Notes under the pieces: generated by a model
Seen by the model: only the letters and a program-made list of their open reading frames with translations
Database searches by the model: none
Told to the model about the DNA's origin: nothing
Shown: positions 4,884 to 5,854 of the stretch, one piece after another
How positions within the stretch are numbered: the stretch's first letter is position 1
Layout of the letters: each line of letters opens with the position of its first letter
From: Bacillus sp. (in: firmicutes)
GTDB taxonomy: Bacteria > Bacillota > Bacilli > Bacillales > Cytobacillaceae
DNA length: 5,854 bases
Assembly (NCBI GenBank): GCA_003457145.1
Contig: DMSR01000029.1
Location: forward strand, 1 to 5,854
Direction of reading: 5' to 3'
Program-made: the position numbers and the translations under genes

Positions 4884-5066
4884 TTATGCTTCCAATGATC
4901 TTTCTCGATTTTCCTTTTCTCTTTCCAATCTTTTCATATAAATTTCGCCCTCGCGTTCGATGCTTTCCATTTCTTGTTCCCGTTCTTCCTTCCCTGTTTT
5001 TACCGCCATGAATGCACTGATTACGATTCCTGCTACGACTGCTATTACCCACATTGGAATTGCCAT
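4884..5066 (-). CDS. yhaL: Sporulation protein YhaL family
   Basis: This 60-aa protein has one N-terminal membrane helix (about residues 3-22, IPMWVIAVVAGIVISAFMAV). A highly charged helical tail follows, containing ERE, IEREGEIYMKRLEREKENRE. This matches the YhaL family: a short helix with the GxxYxxRLE pattern in the tail. ATG 5066 is chosen because GGAGGG lies 9 bases upstream and the protein then begins with the helix. An in-frame ATG at 5099 would place that ribosome binding site inside the gene. B. subtilis yhaL is annotated as a sporulation gene; its molecular role is not known. It lies between prsA and yhaM on the opposite strand to prsA, as in B. subtilis, with a sigma-E-like promoter upstream. 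Confidence 0.88.
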   Translation of the reverse strand: MAIPMWVIAVVAGIVISAFMAVKTGKEEREQEMESIEREGEIYMKRLEREKENRERSLEA

Positions 5067-5116
5067 TTTTTCATACCCTCCAATTAACTGGTTGTCCATA
5101 AAATAACTCTTACAGT

Positions 5117-5145
5117 ATAAATATGAGCCTGTATTTCAAATATTC
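5117..5145 (-). promoter_or_regulatory. Putative sigma-E promoter of yhaL
   Basis: On the minus strand GAATATT (5145-5139) matches the sigma-E -35 pattern KMATATT. After 13 bases CATATTTAT (5125-5117) gives the CATA of the -10 but departs from CATACANT afterwards. It is 51 bases before the yhaL start. This fits a sporulation gene but is imperfect. Confidence 0.45.
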
Positions 5146-5239
5146 CTAAATGATGTATAATTTCACAGCAAAAAAATGCATCAGTCGTTAGGAACTTATA
5201 AAAGAGCAATTACTGGGCGGCCGCGTCCTGAAAAAAGAG

Positions 5240-5292
5240 ACAAAACTAAAAAACTGTAGGCAAACTAGATTTCCATCGAGTTTGCCTACAGT
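5240..5292 (-). terminator. Terminator of yhaM
   Basis: A perfect 14-bp stem (5253-5266 with 5279-5292, core TGTAGGCAAAC) has a 12-base loop. Reading the minus strand it is followed by TTTTTTAGTTTTG. It lies about 145 bases after the yhaM stop, so yhaM has a long 3' UTR and yhaL is probably transcribed separately. Confidence 0.85.
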
Positions 5293-5295
5293 CTA

Positions 5296-5326
5296 AAGCC
5301 TTGCCGCTGGAAGGCTTCTCATTTTT
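5296..5326 (+). terminator. Weak plus-strand terminator-like hairpin
   Basis: AAGCCTT (5296-5302) and AAGGCTT (5311-5317) form a 7-bp stem with an 8-base loop, followed by CTCATTTTTT. No plus-strand gene lies upstream within this gap, so it may simply be a structured part of the yhaM 3' UTR or block read-through toward yhaM. Confidence 0.4.
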
Positions 5327-5436
5327 TATGTTTGCATATTTCTCATAATTCACTAATAACTACTCTTCCTGGCTTTGGGCTCTCTCAAATCACAACAAAG
5401 TAGTTAAAAAGCACCGAGTTTTTGAAAAGAGCCTTA

Positions 5437-5832
5437 TTATTTATGGAACACCGGCTTGTAAAAAGAACGGTTATCGAGGGCAAACACTCTTTCGGAAAAT
5501 TCTCCAGGTTTCACCCTTGCCATCGCACGATCCAGCATATTCATTTTAGCATCAAGATTATCGATATAATGAAGGATTTCTGCCTCTTTTATAAGTGGAG
5601 GCTTTGGACTTCCCCATTCAGCTTTCCCATGATGGGAAAGAACCATATGCTGGAGGATGATTACTTCCTCGCCCGCAATTCCCAATTCATCAGCAGCTTT
5701 GCCAATCTCGTTGACCATGATGGATATATGCCCAAGCAAATTGCCTTCCACTGTATAGGTTGTGGATATTGGTCCTGACAGTTCGAAGACTTTTCCAAGG
5801 TCATGAAGAATGACTCCTGCATAAAGAAGGTC
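5437..5832 (-). CDS. yhaM: 3'-5' exoribonuclease YhaM, C-terminal part (5' end lost at window edge)
   Basis: The minus-strand frame ends at TAA 5439-5437 and gives the last 131 of about 314 residues. It starts at [15 protein letters not shown], where HD is the metal-binding pair of the HD hydrolase domain. It continues through [35 protein letters not shown] and [18 protein letters not shown] to [13 protein letters not shown], all typical of YhaM. The N-terminal OB-fold nucleic-acid-binding domain lies outside. YhaM is a cytoplasmic exoribonuclease that in B. subtilis degrades RNA from the 3' end. Upstream of 5832 the frame meets TGA at 5847-5845, but that stop lies in the reversed copy of the terminal inverted repeat. 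I therefore treat it as a broken sequence end and not as a pseudogene. Confidence 0.94.
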   Translation of the reverse strand, partial: DLLYAGVILHDLGKVFELSGPISTTYTVEGNLLGHISIMVNEIGKAADELGIAGEEVIILQHMVLSHHGKAEWGSPKPPLIKEAEILHYIDNLDAKMNMLDRAMARVKPGEFSERVFALDNRSFYKPVFHK

Positions 5833-5854
5833 TTTATGCAGGAGTCATTCTTCA
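5804..5854. repeat. Perfect terminal inverted repeat (24-bp arms, 3-base loop), probable fold-back artefact
   Basis: The arm 5804-5827 is the exact reverse complement of 5831-5854, with only AGG between. The first arm is genuine yhaM coding sequence continuous with the rest of the gene (LYAGVILH). The second arm puts an in-frame stop into yhaM and ends exactly at the last base of the window. A snap-back join at a contig end is the simplest reading. A true palindrome inside yhaM is possible but unlikely. Confidence 0.85.

Larger units (their letters stand above)
5067..5436. other. Intergenic region between yhaL and yhaM (370 bases)
   Basis: This holds the yhaL upstream region with a candidate sigma-E promoter, a short GC-rich patch with a GCGGCCGC octamer (5217-5224), and the minus-strand yhaM terminator (5253-5292). 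A smaller stem lies at 5296-5317. An 8-bp inverted repeat (TAACTACT 5357-5364 with AGTAGTTA 5399-5406, 34-base spacer) follows. I see no gene in it. Confidence 0.6.

Noticed and set aside
5217..5224. GCGGCCGC octamer as a possible cloning or vector junction
   Set aside because: The flanks are ordinary Bacillaceae sequence, no vector or adaptor sequence adjoins it, and gene order continues normally across it.
5422..5778. Open frame of 118 codons on the plus strand opposite yhaM
   Set aside because: The minus strand encodes clear YhaM motifs; the plus-strand protein has no recognisable features.
1..5854. Mobile element, prophage or defence system
   Set aside because: No transposase, integrase, terminal repeats, tRNA or defence-type domain is seen; gene order is the standard Bacillus neighbourhood.

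Overview
The window is a low-GC Firmicute chromosome segment, almost certainly from the family Bacillaceae. Gene content and order (serC end, trpP/yhaG, YtxH-type yhaH, scoC/hpr, prsA, yhaL, yhaM) match the well-known serC-to-yhaM neighbourhood of Bacillus subtilis. Strong AAGGAGG ribosome binding sites, TTG starts and spore-associated microproteins fit that assignment. Genus cannot be fixed from this sequence alone; Mesobacillus or Cytobacillus-like bacilli are plausible.

Layout. Positions 1-228 are the 3' end of serC (phosphoserine aminotransferase). Then comes trpP (351-866), a tryptophan transporter starting at TTG, whose ribosome binding site is buried in evenly spaced (G/T)AG triplets: a probable TRAP target. 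A bidirectional terminator (872-901) separates it from a convergent, unrecognised 61-aa membrane protein. A YtxH-family gene (1304-1669) follows, preceded by a possible sigma-B promoter and a 14-codon upstream ORF with a good ribosome binding site. The repressor ScoC/Hpr lies at 2011-2583. A 490-base stretch without a recognisable gene follows (B. subtilis has yhaI in this vicinity), then an unrecognised 62-aa membrane protein (3074-3262) with a very strong terminator. Three tandem YjcZ-family microproteins of 26-30 aa lie on the minus strand (3336-3767), preceded by a sigma-K-like promoter. The secreted-protein foldase lipoprotein PrsA (3960-4835) converges through a shared terminator on yhaL (minus strand, probable sigma-E promoter). 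The 3' part of yhaM (minus strand) closes the window.

Functional themes are amino-acid metabolism (serine synthesis, tryptophan uptake), exoprotein production (ScoC represses protease genes, PrsA folds exported proteins), sporulation accessories (YjcZ-like microproteins, YhaL) and RNA decay (YhaM).

The last 51 bases form a perfect 24-bp inverted repeat with a 3-base loop ending exactly at the window edge and breaking the yhaM frame. This looks like a fold-back artefact at a contig end rather than biology. I see no clear novel system. The most worthwhile leads are the TRAP site, the 14-codon upstream ORF, the microprotein cluster and the two unassigned small membrane proteins.
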